A stretch of 64,000 bases of DNA from Icerya purchasi (Eukaryota > Arthropoda > Insecta > Hemiptera > Monophlebidae). Positions 1 through 12,100 of this stretch are shown piece by piece. Numbering within the stretch: the stretch's first letter is position 1; every line of letters starts with the position of its first letter. Both the position numbers and the translations under genes were made by a program. The stretch lies in contig CM077116.1 of assembly GCA_039619475.1 (NCBI GenBank), positions 5,580,001 through 5,644,000 of the forward strand, given 5' to 3'. The notes beneath the pieces are model-generated. The model saw only the letters and a program-made list of their open reading frames with translations. It was not told the origin of the DNA and made no database searches.

Positions 1-2266
1 TATAATAAAATTGAGGCTAGAGTGGTATCTTAATAAACTCGATCTATTACCAAAAACTCAATACGGATTTCGAAAAGGATTCGGCACTCGAGATTGTATT
101 AATATATTCAACACAGATATCCAAATAGCATACTCCAAAAATCATTATATGATAGCAATTTTTATAGATATTAAAGGAGCATACGACTCGATTAATTTAA
201 GTAAATTAGCAGAAATTATGACGAATTTAGGCATTTCTAGCAATATTGTAAAATGGATACATTCCTACTTATCAAACCGTCAGCTCACAGTGAAATTTCA
301 AAATCAACTATACGACACGGTATGCAGTACTAGAGGAACACCGCAAGGTGCTGTCCTCTCTCCTTTACTATATACAAAAGAAATTGATCAACTAGATAGC
401 AAAAAAGTAAAAATATTGCAATATGCAGACGATATAGTCATGTATTCAGTAGCCGCTAATCTTAATATAGCTATTAATAATCTTAAAGATAAAATTAAAG
501 AATTCCAAGCTATCACAAATAGGCTGGAACTTGAAATATCACCAGGAAAAACAAAAGGCACAATATATACAAGACATCGAATACTATCTAGTCCACTGAT
601 AAAACTGGCAGGAAACAGCATTAAGTTCAGCAATGAAAGTAAATACTTAGGCATGACCTTTGATAGTCGGTCTACTTGGGCTACTGAAATAAAAAATATA
701 CAAACAAAATGCGAAAATGGACTTAATATATTGCGGGTACTAAATGGAGTCAAATGGGGCTGCCATCCAAAGACTAATACAATGATATATAAATCATTAA
801 TAAGACCGCACATAGATTACGCAGCAATAACAATAACCACCGCCAGCAAAAATCGAAAAAAGAATATACAAGCAGTACAAAATAAAGCACTCAGGTTAAT
901 AACAGGCGCATTTAAAACAACCCCCATTCATGTGCTACATTACGAAACCGCAGAGATTACGACTGATTTAAGAACACAATACATAGCAGATAAATACATG
1001 TTAAAAATCAAATCAAATCCAGGTCACCCCCTTAACAATAGGTTACTAATATTAACCGAACTTATTAACAATAATAATTACTGGACTAATAAAAGTATAC
1101 CTGCTTCAGTCGATAGTAGACAGCGCCTAAAGGATATCGAACCATTCGAAGAATCGAAATCAAAGTATAAGGACATAGACTATTTCAATATGCTAGAAAA
1201 TATCCACATAGATATAACAAATGAATTTGAAAAAGTTTACCAGGAATATAATGAAAAAATATTACAAGACATAGTGGAAAAGAAATATCGTCTTTATGAA
1301 CAGATTTATACTGATGGGTCATTAAATATAGAAAAAAGAGTTTGTTCCTGCGCAATATACAATAAAACTACAAACAAATATCGAACGTTCCGAATCCCCA
1401 TGACAAATTCGTCATGTACAACTGAATTATACGCGCTCTATCAAGCAATCGACAAATTCGTAAACACCGAAAATAGAAATCATAATTTTCTGATATTAAC
1501 CGATTCACTGAGCGCATTATATAAAATTATAAATGACACAACTGACAACAATATCGTTTGGAAAATAAAAAGGAAAATAGAATCTGCAAAAGTAAAATAC
1601 AATAATCACGTAGTGCTAAAGTGGATACCAGGACATAGCGGAATAAAAGGGAATGAATTCGTGGATAACTTAACAAAAAAAGTTACCGAAAATCGGAAAT
1701 GTGAACAAATTAAATATCACTGGACAGATTACGTACATACCGTTAAAAATATAGTAACAAATAAACAAAAAATTAATTTTGAACAGAATAGCATGAACAG
1801 TGGAAAATATTATTTCAATATACAAAAAGAGCAACAGATTAAGAACCCATGGTACCTTCAAGTGAACGAGAACCTACCTAGCAACTACATAAAGCAAATC
1901 ATCCGGCTTAGAACAGGGCATACCAGAACAGCAGATCGTTTAAAAAAATTGAACATTATCGAATCGGATAAATGTCAGTACTGTAATAAAGACTATGAAG
2001 AAAATATTAACCATCTCCTATGGCAATGTGTTCAGTTCCAAAAACAACGAGAAGAACTTACAAATAGATTAACTCAAGTATATCACACGTTACCGATAAA
2101 CACAGTAACCATGCTCACAAATCCACTAGGTCAGGCATGTAAACAACTTTATCAATACCTCAAAAAATGCAATATTGAAATTTAAGACTTGAATATTATA
2201 TTACATGTTTAACATATAAACTGGCTAAAAGGTTAAAAGATAAACCAAGCCAAAAAAAAAAAAAAA
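1..2266 (+). mobile_element. LINE (I/R1-like non-LTR retrotransposon), 3' part
   Basis: The element enters from the left window edge already inside its ORF2. It then has a 3' UTR of about 66 bp and an A tract at 2252-2266, which I take as its poly(A) tail and 3' end. The RNase H domain and C-terminal zinc knuckle place it in the I/R1 group. The 5' part (ORF1, endonuclease) lies outside the window, so neither completeness nor target duplication can be judged. The open ORF over more than 2.1 kb suggests a fairly recent copy. Confidence 0.9.
2..2185 (+). CDS. LINE ORF2 polyprotein, C-terminal part (reverse transcriptase, RNase H, zinc knuckle)
   Basis: The frame is open from base 2, so the first TTG at 11 is not a start and the protein is cut by the window edge. 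Numbering from base 11, the reverse transcriptase shows FIDIKGAYDS at 51-60, the RGTPQGAVLSPLL block at 108-120 and the catalytic YADD at 138-141. An RNase H domain follows with all four acidic residues visible: D435 in YTDGS, E472 in TELYAL, D498 in LTDSL and D552 in FVDNL. A C-x2-C-x9-H-x4-C knuckle (C655, C658, H668, C673) lies near the C-terminus, as in I/R1-clade elements. There is no internal stop. The stretch between the SPLL block and YADD looks a few residues shorter than usual, so a small in-frame deletion is possible. Confidence 0.9.
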   Translation: MIKLRLEWYLNKLDLLPKTQYGFRKGFGTRDCINIFNTDIQIAYSKNHYMIAIFIDIKGAYDSINLSKLAEIMTNLGISSNIVKWIHSYLSNRQLTVKFQNQLYDTVCSTRGTPQGAVLSPLLYTKEIDQLDSKKVKILQYADDIVMYSVAANLNIAINNLKDKIKEFQAITNRLELEISPGKTKGTIYTRHRILSSPLIKLAGNSIKFSNESKYLGMTFDSRSTWATEIKNIQTKCENGLNILRVLNGVKWGCHPKTNTMIYKSLIRPHIDYAAITITTASKNRKKNIQAVQNKALRLITGAFKTTPIHVLHYETAEITTDLRTQYIADKYMLKIKSNPGHPLNNRLLILTELINNNNYWTNKSIPASVDSRQRLKDIEPFEESKSKYKDIDYFNMLENIHIDITNEFEKVYQEYNEKILQDIVEKKYRLYEQIYTDGSLNIEKRVCSCAIYNKTTNKYRTFRIPMTNSSCTTELYALYQAIDKFVNTENRNHNFLILTDSLSALYKIINDTTDNNIVWKIKRKIESAKVKYNNHVVLKWIPGHSGIKGNEFVDNLTKKVTENRKCEQIKYHWTDYVHTVKNIVTNKQKINFEQNSMNSGKYYFNIQKEQQIKNPWYLQVNENLPSNYIKQIIRLRTGHTRTADRLKKLNIIESDKCQYCNKDYEENINHLLWQCVQFQKQREELTNRLTQVYHTLPINTVTMLTNPLGQACKQLYQYLKKCNIEI

Positions 2267-3031
2267 CTTAATCTTTTTTTTTTTTTTTGGTAATAGTAAT
2301 TGAAAATAAGTTTATCAAAAAATTAATTTTCGGTTTAACATCCTTCTCTTTTTTTTAAATGAAAAAATAAAATTTCGGAAAAATTAACATTTAAAAAAGA
2401 TAAAATATAACTTTTATTAATTCGATATATTAGTAACTAGTCTTTTTTGTTTAACGATATTTTTTTTATTTTAGATGATTGACGGTGAAACTAAAAATTA
2501 ACGTAACATACGACCATCTGATCAACTTTTGAATTAGTGATCCGGACAGAATCCCCGGGCTGTTCGCTTTTTCTCTCAGGTTTTATTACTGTCATTTTTT
2601 TGAAAAGAAGGGGCGAAGGAATTTCTTCAGCTTGTGTGGTTCTTAGCGATAGTAAAATATAAATTAATTGAATTCGAATAATTTAAAGAGAAATAATCAA
2701 GCAATTAGTTGGAAGGTGAGCGGTTTTATGCCGGGTTAAAAAAAAGAACAAAAAGTAAGAAGCAATACAGAACGAGTATATACAATAAAATTTAGTTTTA
2801 ATTTAGAAGTAAAATTTAAGAAATATAAATTAACGAAAAAAATAATATAGTATATAGAACGTAATACGGGGTTGCTAAAAGTCCGAGTATTGCGTAACGC
2901 AAAACAAAAACGAACATCGAATGTAGAGATAGAAGGAATGTTTCCATATCCAGATTCAATAATATTATTTTGTTCAGCACAACTTACTGAAACGAAACAA
3001 TGAAAATATTTTTCACATTTCGCTTATCAAA
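2267..3031. other. Spacer between LINE tail and PSMD5 stop codon
   Basis: AT-rich sequence with no gene that I can see. A T tract at 2274-2288 faces the LINE poly(A) tail. On the minus strand this region holds the 3' UTR of PSMD5; a minus-strand AATAAA lies at about 2582, roughly 450 bp past the stop, but I cannot show that it is used. Confidence 0.5.
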
Positions 3032-6000
3032 TTACATAGCTCGTTCCATCGCAACTTGAGCAATCGGTTCCACGTAATTATGCCCTAAACGGATGAAAAT
3101 GTTCAATTTATGAAGAATTTCAAGCGGAAAAATGTGTTTTGACGTCGAAGATGAAACAATTTTGCTGATCACATTGTATTTCGCTATTTTAATATCCGCA
3201 GTTTCTTCACGGCTCAGTAACATTTCAGGACAACCTGAACAATAATTACATATAGATTACATTAACGGAGAAACGAAACAAATAATCTAATATTTAAATT
3301 AAAAGGTGAACAAATCTCATAATTCTGTAATATCCCATTTAATATTTTCTTAAATCAAACGTAATTAATATATACTATCTTTATTTGCCAATCTTTTACA
3401 GATAAAATTAGTTATTAAATTTCCAAAATTGTTCTTATCAATTTGTTTAATCTCGAAATTTTATATTAAGAGTAACACATTCCTCCCGAAATTTCGGATA
3501 ACCAAATTTCGTGCAACAACGGAGTAAGTATATTAATTTATGGACTATTAAAAGCCCGAGTTACATCTTATATGAGAATATAAAACAACATCAATAAAGT
3601 TTCTTATACCATTTTATACATTTAAATACATATATCTAAGTCTCGAATGTGAAAGGTTTACTATGAACTAATTGTAAGCTTAATGGATCTGAAGAGAATA
3701 TTGAGGCTAGTTTCTTTCTTTCGGCTGCCTTTACTTTTCCAGATTTCTCTGGTACCCAATTATTATCAGCCTATGTAAACCTGGAAGCAACTTGCATTCG
3801 GATCGAGACAACTCTCGAAAACGATACCTCCAGTTTGGTACCCAAGCACCATAACTACCAAGCTACCGCGATACCTATTTTATACGTATATACATATGTG
3901 ATTCTACCGATCGATTCAAACCACTGATTTTTAGTATTTATTATGCCAATCTCTATCACAAAATTCTTTCAGCATGTTTAAAAATATCATCTTTTTATGT
4001 ACTCTGCTGTGTCCGACATTTTAAAAAAATGTGAAAATCGTCTATGAGATGAAAAGATGACAGACGAAATACTAGATTGGACACGAAAATAAAGAGAAAA
4101 AAAAAAAATGAAAACAGGTGGATACTAACTCTAGTTTGGCACTATAACGAATTTTATTGTTATTAATTTTGTTTTAAATTATTTATGCACTTGAAATATT
4201 TAAATAAATCTTTATCGATAAATTAAAAACAAAAAAACAACTTTAGGCATATTGGTTTTACCTGGAGTATTAGCGATTAAAGTTTGTCCCCAGCTTAGAG
4301 TGGCAATCGGTTCTAATATCAACATGGCAGCGATTTTTATATCTGGAATAGGACTTTCACATAACTGAAATAGTGACCTAAACGACGTAAAAATCTGTGA
4401 AAACCATTCCTCGGTAATTTTTAGCATGGTTTCATTTGGCTCAATATCCTAATAATAGAAAACAACAAATGAGAATTAAAAATTCGATACATAAATACTG
4501 TTTAAAATTAATCGAAAATCCTTTTTTATAACAAAAATTTGCAAATTACAATATCTGCTATATTCTTTACAATTAGCAATGATACAATAAAATCATTAAC
4601 TTTTATAAAACACGGAAAAACTAGTTTCGTGGGAATTTTTCCCTTTTTTTGGCAATTTAAACGCTATTTGCAATCAATGTTGCTGCATATTTATATCTTT
4701 ATATTTAACACCTGACGTAAATTCAACCTGATGGATTTTGACACGAAGTAACGACTTCCGCTTTGGAGAATTACGTATTATTCAGACAACCGGTGTATCG
4801 GACGTTGTTCAATATTATCGAACAACTAACCTTCTATGCACCTCCGAATGTTACTCAGTGTATCGGGCAAACAACAATTCATTAAAGTTAAGTGTAATCT
4901 TATTTTTATTATCTTGTAGTCAGGCCTCCCTTGCTCTATCTAGAGTTAAATATTTGAGCAGTATTCGCCTCACTAATTTCGTCAAATTAAAGCCTAATAA
5001 CAAAGTGTAATTATAGAATATAACAGACTGAGCTCGGCACTTCGAAAGATTCAAGAAATGATAAAACACTAAACCGTGGAGTTAGAAAAAATGAAGATAG
5101 AAGCCTGCGTCCAAATTTTGCGTCGACACACTTGAGGAGAGAACAATAGTTAAAAAAATAAATCTTTAAAAATGATCAAAAAAAGAAATCTTCAGTAACA
5201 TACATTTTACACATGCTGCGACTACGCATCTAGGAAGTGTCTAAACAAAAAGTTATAAAATCCTACCATAATTTACTCAAAATTACTTTTAACTTAGGGG
5301 AAAATATTTTATTAATGGCACGATTAATAATTAATTATAAACCGAGTATTTTAATTGAGAAACTGCAGTTCGGTAATTGGATAAGTATATATGCAAAAGA
5401 TTACCGTTCTGCTTGAAAATGCTCATTTGCAATATAAAAACTACATCAAACGGAGAATGAATTACCAATACATACAAACAGTCGTCGCGATAGCCTAGTT
5501 GCTAGAGCGCTTGACTTCCGATATGGCGGTCACGGGTTCGATCCCGAGCGACGACGAACTTATTACAAGAATTAAATAAAAATAAATAATCGCTAATAGT
5601 CACGTAGAAGGCAATGGCAAACCACCGCGTACATCATATGCGCGCTAGGTCAGTACACAGCAGACCCACACCGAACGGACTGCACTTGTAGCGCGATAAC
5701 AAGCGGCTTCAATCAGTTCCGAATGTAGTCTTGCGTGTATACAACTGCGTTGCATATTACAATTGCCTGGTACACAACCTATATCGGTACAGCTAAATGT
5801 ACGAATAGGTTGCGCCAACGCGCTATGTAGCGTACGGCAACGACAAGAGCAAGGCTCTTTAAATATATAAGATAAGACTTTTTAAACTAATTTTAACATA
5901 TAACGTCTTTTTACTTATTTTTGATAATGTCTCCTTAAAACTATGTCGATTCTAGAAAAGACGATTACTAATCATGAATTATTTCGAAATGTATCGTCAA

Positions 6001-6069
6001 TTTTGATAACATTTCGCTTAAAAAGTAGATTACTTGAATTTTGAAATATTATTGAAATTATATATTCAA

Positions 6070-6104
<35 letters not shown>

Positions 6105-9100
6105 GAAATCGAAATAACATTTAAGATATGTAAAATGATTGTATTAATGATTATTTTTTAATTTAAACGCTGAATTAATTATATAGGAAATATATGAAAA
6201 ATTGCAAAATCAAAGAATAAATAATGAAAATGGCCACTGCAGTAATATGAAACTGTTATAAAAGCTTAAGAATTTATACGCATCATTTTAGTATAATTGG
6301 AATATAAATATATATATTTTTTTTGTTTTGTTTTATTTTTTATATTTAAAGACAAACATTGCTTGCTTAATTTATGTATTCACTTTCAACACGATGATAA
6401 AAGGGTAAAAAGAACAAAATGGCCAATTTTAGTTACTCGTCCGATTTCGTTCTAGATGATTTTAAGTAATACCTTTAAAATTATTGTAAAACATAAAAAA
6501 ATCAAAAACACCTGTTACGTAGGTGCACATTACCAAAAAAGGGCAAATTGACAGACAGCACAAATTAACAATGAATGGAGAAAATAATTGTATCAACTAC
6601 ATCCAGTTTTTAAAATATTGTCCAAAAATTAATAATGTATCTAACTTTTTTTCAAACAATAAAATATATAAATCATTTTGCAAAAAAATGTATTCTAGAC
6701 ATTCGCATAAGGGCTTTTTTGGGTTTCTTTTTATGTTTTGTTCAAAGTGATCACGACGATTTTGATTTATTATATTAGTCAAGTACCTACAACATTAAGT
6801 GATATTTATTTTTACCGATTTCAAAGAAAAAAAGATTGTATATATTCCTCGTGTATGCTTTTTCTGTTTATGTTTGTTAACGCATTCCTTTTACCTATGT
6901 GGGACGTTTTAATGATTCTTTGTGCATTTTAAGATATACCGGCTGGTGGTGGAACTACATGAGCACCGATGAATTTCAGTGAAAACAGATCTCATTCATC
7001 AATTAACATGAAAAAAGGGGGTCTTTAGAAAAATGTTTTTAGTAAATAAACGCGATCGAATTAAAGCAATATATCAATGTTATTTACTATGAAAACGTAA
7101 ATTAGAAGGAAAAAAAACTACTTTTTAATATAGTCAGACAAAAAATTAAAAAATCATCAACATTAACCACAGATAAATGCAGATTCAAATAAAGATACCG
7201 AATCTGAAATGGCGATAACACAAATTAAAAATCTCATAACTGACAAAAATTTAACGTGGCTTAACATTATTGCATATAACTTTTGACCATTTGAACTGAT
7301 TCCAATATTATGCTATGTTTATTAGAAAATGTACCTGGTAGTGGTAGTACCATCGATGCGTACTGGTGAATGTTACTCACTAGTCATTAAAATAAACGTT
7401 AAGAAAAGGAGTTACCTTTAATTTTTAAATTCCCGATTACTAGAATTGCACGAGAGCTTACACGATTCACATATTGAATATTTTACCCTTATCATTATAA
7501 AGGTAATTACTGTATTATTATAAACGTTAATAATGAAGTTTATAACAGTTGATTGCAGTACCTCCTCTCTATTTAAATAGTTCCGACTTATAAAATTTAT
7601 TTGACGTCTAATATATTTACATTTGTAATTATACGCGCTGATTTTCAGAAGTTTACGGAGCTCATGCTCCTCCAAAAGTTTTACTGAGAAGGCCTTTAAT
7701 CAAAAAATTAGACAGAAATTGTAAAAGAAGAATGAAATTTTTTTTGTTACTATTAATAATGATTAGCATATTTTATACAAATTAGAAAGGACTTTGTAAT
7801 TTATTTCTGAGTAAAATAAATAATTAAAAACCGTATTGATTTTTCGCTAAAAATGATTTTTTCTTATCAAAAATATCATTTGGCTATTTTTACATTTTTT
7901 CCCAGTTTTACAGCAAAATTCTCGGTTGGGTGGGCACCTTACTTAAAAGAAATATGTTATTTGCTTAATATAGCCAAACAAAAATTAGCCATACAATTTT
8001 CATTAGACTATAGAAGAAATATGAACAGGCAAAATTTTAAAATGAGAGGAGCGTTGAATACGAGGATTGCCAACGTCAGTTTCCTGTGAAAATTTAGATT
8101 CCAATAGAAATAATGAATTTGAAACTCTCAAAGCGCGATTTACAACTTTGATTATATTTGAACATTACTACCGAATTGATCTAGCTTTATACAGTATAGA
8201 AAGTAGCAGCATTTTACGTTGGTTTGTCCGGATTACCACTCAAAGATAATTATACTAAAAATTGAGAAATAAAATAATTTACAAAACAAAAAAATACCGA
8301 CTTTAAGATTTATCCTAAAAATTCAATAAAAATGCAATAAAAAATAATAAATAACTGTTTGATAATGAATAACAAATTTTAAAGTAACATACGTAAGGAT
8401 ATAATGAGTATTCTTAAATAAAATTAACTTTCCGCAGTCGGCACTAAATTCAAAATGAAACAACAATGAGAAACAATTTAATGAGTATAACTGTACAACC
8501 TCTCGTTCTCCACAAGCCAATTATGGGAAATATTAGGAACTTTTAATGCAGTTTTTAATTATCGTTATGTTTTGAATTTAGTGTCGTCTCTAAAATAATA
8601 ATAATTTCCTTAAGGATATTACTACGAAATATATTATTTTATATTAAATTAATTATTTTTTGCTTTTTAGTGCTTTTTATTAAATTATTAAAGTAAATTT
8701 TGAAGTCCGTTTTTTTTTTTTTTTTTTTTTTTTGATATCCATTTTTATTATTTGTTTATTTATTTTTTATGACAACTTTTCAGTTAAAATACTATACTGC
8801 TATGTAATTTAAATTATTCGAAAAATAAATTAAACTTGTTAATTGAATATTTATTCGAAATTTTAGATCTTGTCAGTTTGTTGGTTGAAGATCTGCTGGA
8901 AGATTGGTTTTTTGACTGATGAATTTTTTAAAACGATTTTAAAGAAAAAAGCAATACATCGAGCGAATATGTTTGATTTCTTAGAAATTTCATTGTTGTT
9001 ACAGATGAAATAAATTAAAAGTACCGTTTAAAACTAGTAAAAATACCAAATTAAATCAAACACGAATAAAAATGTGCAATATTACAAATATTCGGAAAGT

Positions 9101-12100
9101 AATCATCGATATATTTGTCATAATTAGCGGATCGAAAAAGAACGTTCTATTTTAACGTGTAGCAGAAGTATATAACGAGACAAATAATTAAACAGACAGT
9201 GACTGTTATTGACTTACATGCAATGCCATTAAGCCCGAAACACAATTCAAAGCTACCACCTTTTCGTTCATTAGTCTTGTTTCTATCATTTCGTGCAGTA
9301 AGCGTAACACTTGCTCCAAATCTTCTTCTAATTAGTAAAATATATACAGAAATATATATTTATATAGTATATGCACACGTAGTTTCATACGTATATACTA
9401 TACAATATATATGTGCGTAAGAACCGAAAAATCAATTGTAACATAAGACACGTTAGCGTTTATTTCTGATAAAATGTTGACAAACGTTCAACTTACTATA
9501 TTCCATGAGAGCAAGTTTTCCATGCGATATCTCTGCTATAAATCCAATAGTATCCAATGCAATTTTTTGCAAATCTAAATTGTCACCTTTGGCTAGTTGA
9601 AATACGGTAGACACCATATCGGGAAATTTAGTAAACGTCTCCTGTGGTCTACTTTTAGCAACCGCGCCAAAAAACTTAAAAATTCCTTTAAAAAATTTGA
9701 AACGCATTAACTTATGTACGGAAGATATAAAAAAAGGCGATAAAATTTTGTAATTACCAGATATTACCAGTTGAATAAGATTAATGCAAAGCATAAACTA
9801 ACAAACGTGACAAGTTCGTTAAAATTCTTTTTGTTAGTTTTTATTTCCATAGTAAGTAACGTATAATTACAAAGGTAACTATAATTAAATAGAAAATTAA
9901 TGGTACTCAATTAGTCACCAATTTAAAGTAATAGAAATTCAAATGAAAACCGAATATAGAAAAAGAAAAAAAATACAAATTAATTTCTGAACAAACAATT
10001 AATTACGAACAAAATGTTTTAAATATTAACTCTGGGAAGAGTACAAATATCGTTCTGATAGGTTTTAGTAAAATAATTGAACAGATAAACATGAAAAAAA
10101 CAAAGTAATTATAAGGCCAAAAACTGTTTATTATTTTATAGAAAAACAGTTCCTATTACATAAATTAAAATTTTCTCAAGCTTTGTAAAACATTAACGCT
10201 CAGTTATTAATTCAATAAAAATCGGAAATGCGTAAATAACTCAAAAAAATTATTTTTACCAGTAAAAAAAAAAAATTATAAATATGAATAACTCCCAAGA
10301 CATAATTAGAAAATTAACAAAATATATAGTTACTTACCCGATATTAGTAGCGCAGCGTACGTGTCTTCAAGATCACCAACTCTAGAAAATAAAAAACTAA
10401 AAAATCCATTATTTTCTAAAAAAGAATAGCCATGCGCGGTAACTGCGAGTTTTTCTAGCTCACTTAATGTGCTTAGTTTTGTCAATATATCATCATCATT
10501 GAGCGTTTTAATCAGTCCGTCTAATAAACTTCGAGAATTAATTTCCACGAAATGATTCGCTGAATACAAGCATATTTCAATTATTACCTAATGAATGTAA
10601 CAAACTTCTATACATTGCACCGAATAAAAATTATCGAATATGTTAAAAAATTTTTTCTCCAATTTTATATTTTATAAAAAGATATTAAGTAAACTGATAA
10701 TTACATAATTTACAGAATTAAGTAATATTAACTCATATGTAAGTCTTGATTATAAACGTATAAATGTTTTTTTTTACTGGTAAAATTTTGTTTTTATCAT
10801 TTTCGGGTATTAATAAAAATAAAAAAAAAAAGAAAATTTCTTTTAAACTTTCTTATTATTCCCAATCACTTAATGTAGATTTAAGGTTTACGAATCATAT
10901 TTATATTCACAAGTCGAAGCTGTAAAGAAAATTTTTTTAATTCCCTAAACAGAACACTTATTTCCATAACGCTTAAATAATTTCATACAAACTTTAAAAA
11001 TAACCACACTGAAAAAAGTATACTCAAATCTGCCATTGTAGTCAAAAGACATCTATTCCTATAAATTAAAAATAGACCAATTTTAGCGAATTAGTTTCAA
11101 AGTTACTTTATAAAAGATGAAAAAATGTTTAACACAGAACATTCGTGTTTTCACGATTCTTTAATTTTACGTAATATTTATAAAAAAAAAAGCAATAGGG
11201 CAAATAATTTTTTCTGAAGATATTGTGATCTAAACTGTTTTTACATCTTAAAATTTACTTTATGCCGTTAATCGTTTAAGTAATATTTTACTTTTTCTCT
11301 CTTTTTTATACATTTTCTCTTAAATTATAATCAGACGTATGTCTATAAATAGCTAAGTTAAAACATTACTGACGACTACAGCGCAGAAAATTTGCAATTT
11401 ACTCTAAATATAAGATACGTAAAATATTAAAATAGTAAACTATATTCTGATATTTAAATCTAATACACGGGTGAATTTAAGTCTACAGGTATCTAGGCTG
11501 TTGATGCTGTTTTGTACAACAGTAGTTTATTTACTAAAATGCAGATGACTTCGATAATAACCAGTGAACATTTTTGTATTTCATCACTAATCATTTCTTT
11601 CGTTTTCCGACACATGTGCTTTTTTGGTGTTAATCTTCTGTCCGAGCCTAAACCTAGATATTTAACTAAGTCTTTGATTGGTATATCACTTCACTGTTAA
11701 GTGCAACTTGTGGGCACATGCTTCCGGCCATAGAAGAGGCGACATGTTTATATTTGTTTGAATTTAACAATTTGGCGTGTTATTCATGAACTGTTTCTAG
11801 ATGGTTTTGCAGTTTATTTCTGTAACAGGCTAGTATCGCTACATCGTTAACATATATTACACAGTTGTTACATTATCAGAATCGAGAAGATCAAATGAAT
11901 ATGAAACATATAACACAGACCCTAAAATTAAACTCTGAAGAACTCTTATATAGATCTCTCTAAAGACAAAGAGATTTCATTCTAGTATTTAATTTGGAGC
12001 AATTTATTTTCTAAATTAAAATTTTAGAAGCAGATAATAGGGTTTCGATAATAATTTTTCGGATTTTACACAGAAGGTTTTCGTTAAATTTTCTATGTCT

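Noticed and set aside
5481..5555. Functional tRNA gene
   Set aside because: Acceptor and T arms pair but the anticodon arm does not, and the sequence continues into a SINE body shared with a second copy.
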